DNA of 7,200 nucleotides, taken from Candidatus Aminicenantota bacterium. Its GTDB lineage: Bacteria > Acidobacteriota > Aminicenantia > UBA2199. Positions within the stretch are counted from its first letter, which is position 1. Each line of letters opens with the position of its first letter. Below are positions 6,635-7,200 of the stretch, piece by piece. Where the stretch lies: the NCBI GenBank assembly GCA_030620255.1, contig JAUXFB010000063.1, positions 1 to 7,200 of the forward strand, read 5' to 3'. Below the pieces are notes generated by a model. The model saw only the letters and a list, made by a program, of their open reading frames with translations. It searched no databases and was not told the origin of the DNA. The position numbers and the translations under genes were made by a program.

Positions 6635-7200
6635 ATGGGTGATAAAAATATTACTTTCATAAAAGAAAAAAAAGAATTAAAAAGTTTATCAAATAAAAAA
6701 AATGCTTTATATTTTAAAAAAATTATCAATGAGCATCTTGCATTTATAGAAAAACAATGCTTTCGTGTTATAAAGTTCCAGATAATGAGTTTATCTGGAA
6801 TAAATCACCCAATACATATTGAAAATGAAGCTTTAGAACTATCAAATTATGTTCTGGACAGATTAGAAAAGAATGATTATCAGATTTTACGCAATTACAG
6901 GGGACATGCTAAGTTAACCACATATTTAACAATTATAATCTCCAACCAGGCAGTGGATTTAATGAGGAAAAAAAGGGGCAGAGATCGCAAAAAAGAGAGA
7001 GCAAAAAATCATGGAATTCTTGGTAAGCACATTTATGAAATGGTTTTTGTCCAGGGGATTCTTGTTTCTGAAGTTTATAAAGAGTTAAAGTCAAGTAAAG
7101 GTATTTCTGAATCTTTTGAGGAACTTGAAACAATTGTTGAAAAAATAAGAGGTAAAGTAAGGCATAATAATATTTACAGAGCTGAGGCTCCACGAAATGA
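6635..7200 (+). CDS. Sigma-70-family-like protein, partial (runs off window)
   Basis: An open frame starts at ATG 6635, directly after an in-frame TAA (6632-6634), and continues for 188 codons to the window end, so the C-terminus is missing. Residues about 24-50 (ALYFKKIINEHLAFIEKQCFRVI) and 66-117 resemble region 2 of ECF-type sigma factors. The best part is LRNYRGHAKLTTYLTIIISNQAVDLMRKKRGR, which parallels the canonical F.G.s.f.tWLy.Ia.N.aiD.lRk.r of regions 2.2-2.4, the core-binding and -10-recognition part. The next stretch (about 132-173, SKGISESFEELETIVEKIRG) does not look like an ordinary region 4 helix-turn-helix; that domain may lie beyond the edge. No strong ribosome site is visible. 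The 35-bp gap and shared strand leave co-transcription with kdsC possible. The family call is moderate; a diverged sigma-like regulator is also possible. Confidence 0.65.
   Translation, partial: MGDKNITFIKEKKELKSLSNKKNALYFKKIINEHLAFIEKQCFRVIKFQIMSLSGINHPIHIENEALELSNYVLDRLEKNDYQILRNYRGHAKLTTYLTIIISNQAVDLMRKKRGRDRKKERAKNHGILGKHIYEMVFVQGILVSEVYKELKSSKGISESFEELETIVEKIRGKVRHNNIYRAEAPRN

Noticed and set aside
6933..7193. Minus-strand 86-codon open frame
   Set aside because: It lies opposite the sigma-like frame, has no ribosome site or recognisable motif, and its Leu/Gln-rich composition is that of an antisense shadow.

Overview
This is a low-GC window from a diderm (LPS-bearing) bacterium. The evidence is a three-gene Kdo biosynthesis operon, an outer-envelope type lipoprotein and an FtsK-type DNA translocase. 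A secreted six-bladed beta-propeller protein with the GQGPGEF signature, a Cys-rich lipoprotein and a sigma-54 type promoter suggest an AT-rich uncultivated lineage (candidate phyla such as Aminicenantes came to mind). I cannot prove any taxon from the sequence alone.

Layout. Positions 13-1152 (+) encode an exported beta-propeller protein. Positions 1255-1758 (-) encode a small Cys-rich lipoprotein that is convergent with it. Positions 1759-1971 form a divergent control region. On the minus strand it holds a shine-dalgarno, a near-consensus sigma-54 promoter and two tandem inverted repeats with TGTC/GACA arms, 31 bp apart. On the plus strand it holds a near-perfect sigma-70 promoter for the next gene. 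Positions 1972-4233 (+) encode FtsK/SpoIIIE. Positions 4271-6599 (+) hold kdsA, kdsD and kdsC with overlapping ends (ATGA and TAATG). Positions 6635-7200 (+) are the start of a sigma-70-family-like protein cut by the window edge.

How the genes work together. KdsD makes arabinose 5-phosphate from ribulose 5-phosphate. KdsA condenses it with phosphoenolpyruvate to Kdo 8-phosphate, and KdsC removes the phosphate to give Kdo for the LPS inner core. The activating enzyme KdsB is not in the window. FtsK is a separate chromosome-segregation and division function immediately upstream. The lipoprotein looks like an independent, conditionally expressed unit whose control differs from its housekeeping neighbours.

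The most noteworthy signal is the compact sigma-54/enhancer-like control region in front of the unrecognised Cys-rich lipoprotein. The rest is conserved envelope and division machinery. No mobile elements, CRISPR arrays, tRNA or rRNA genes were seen.
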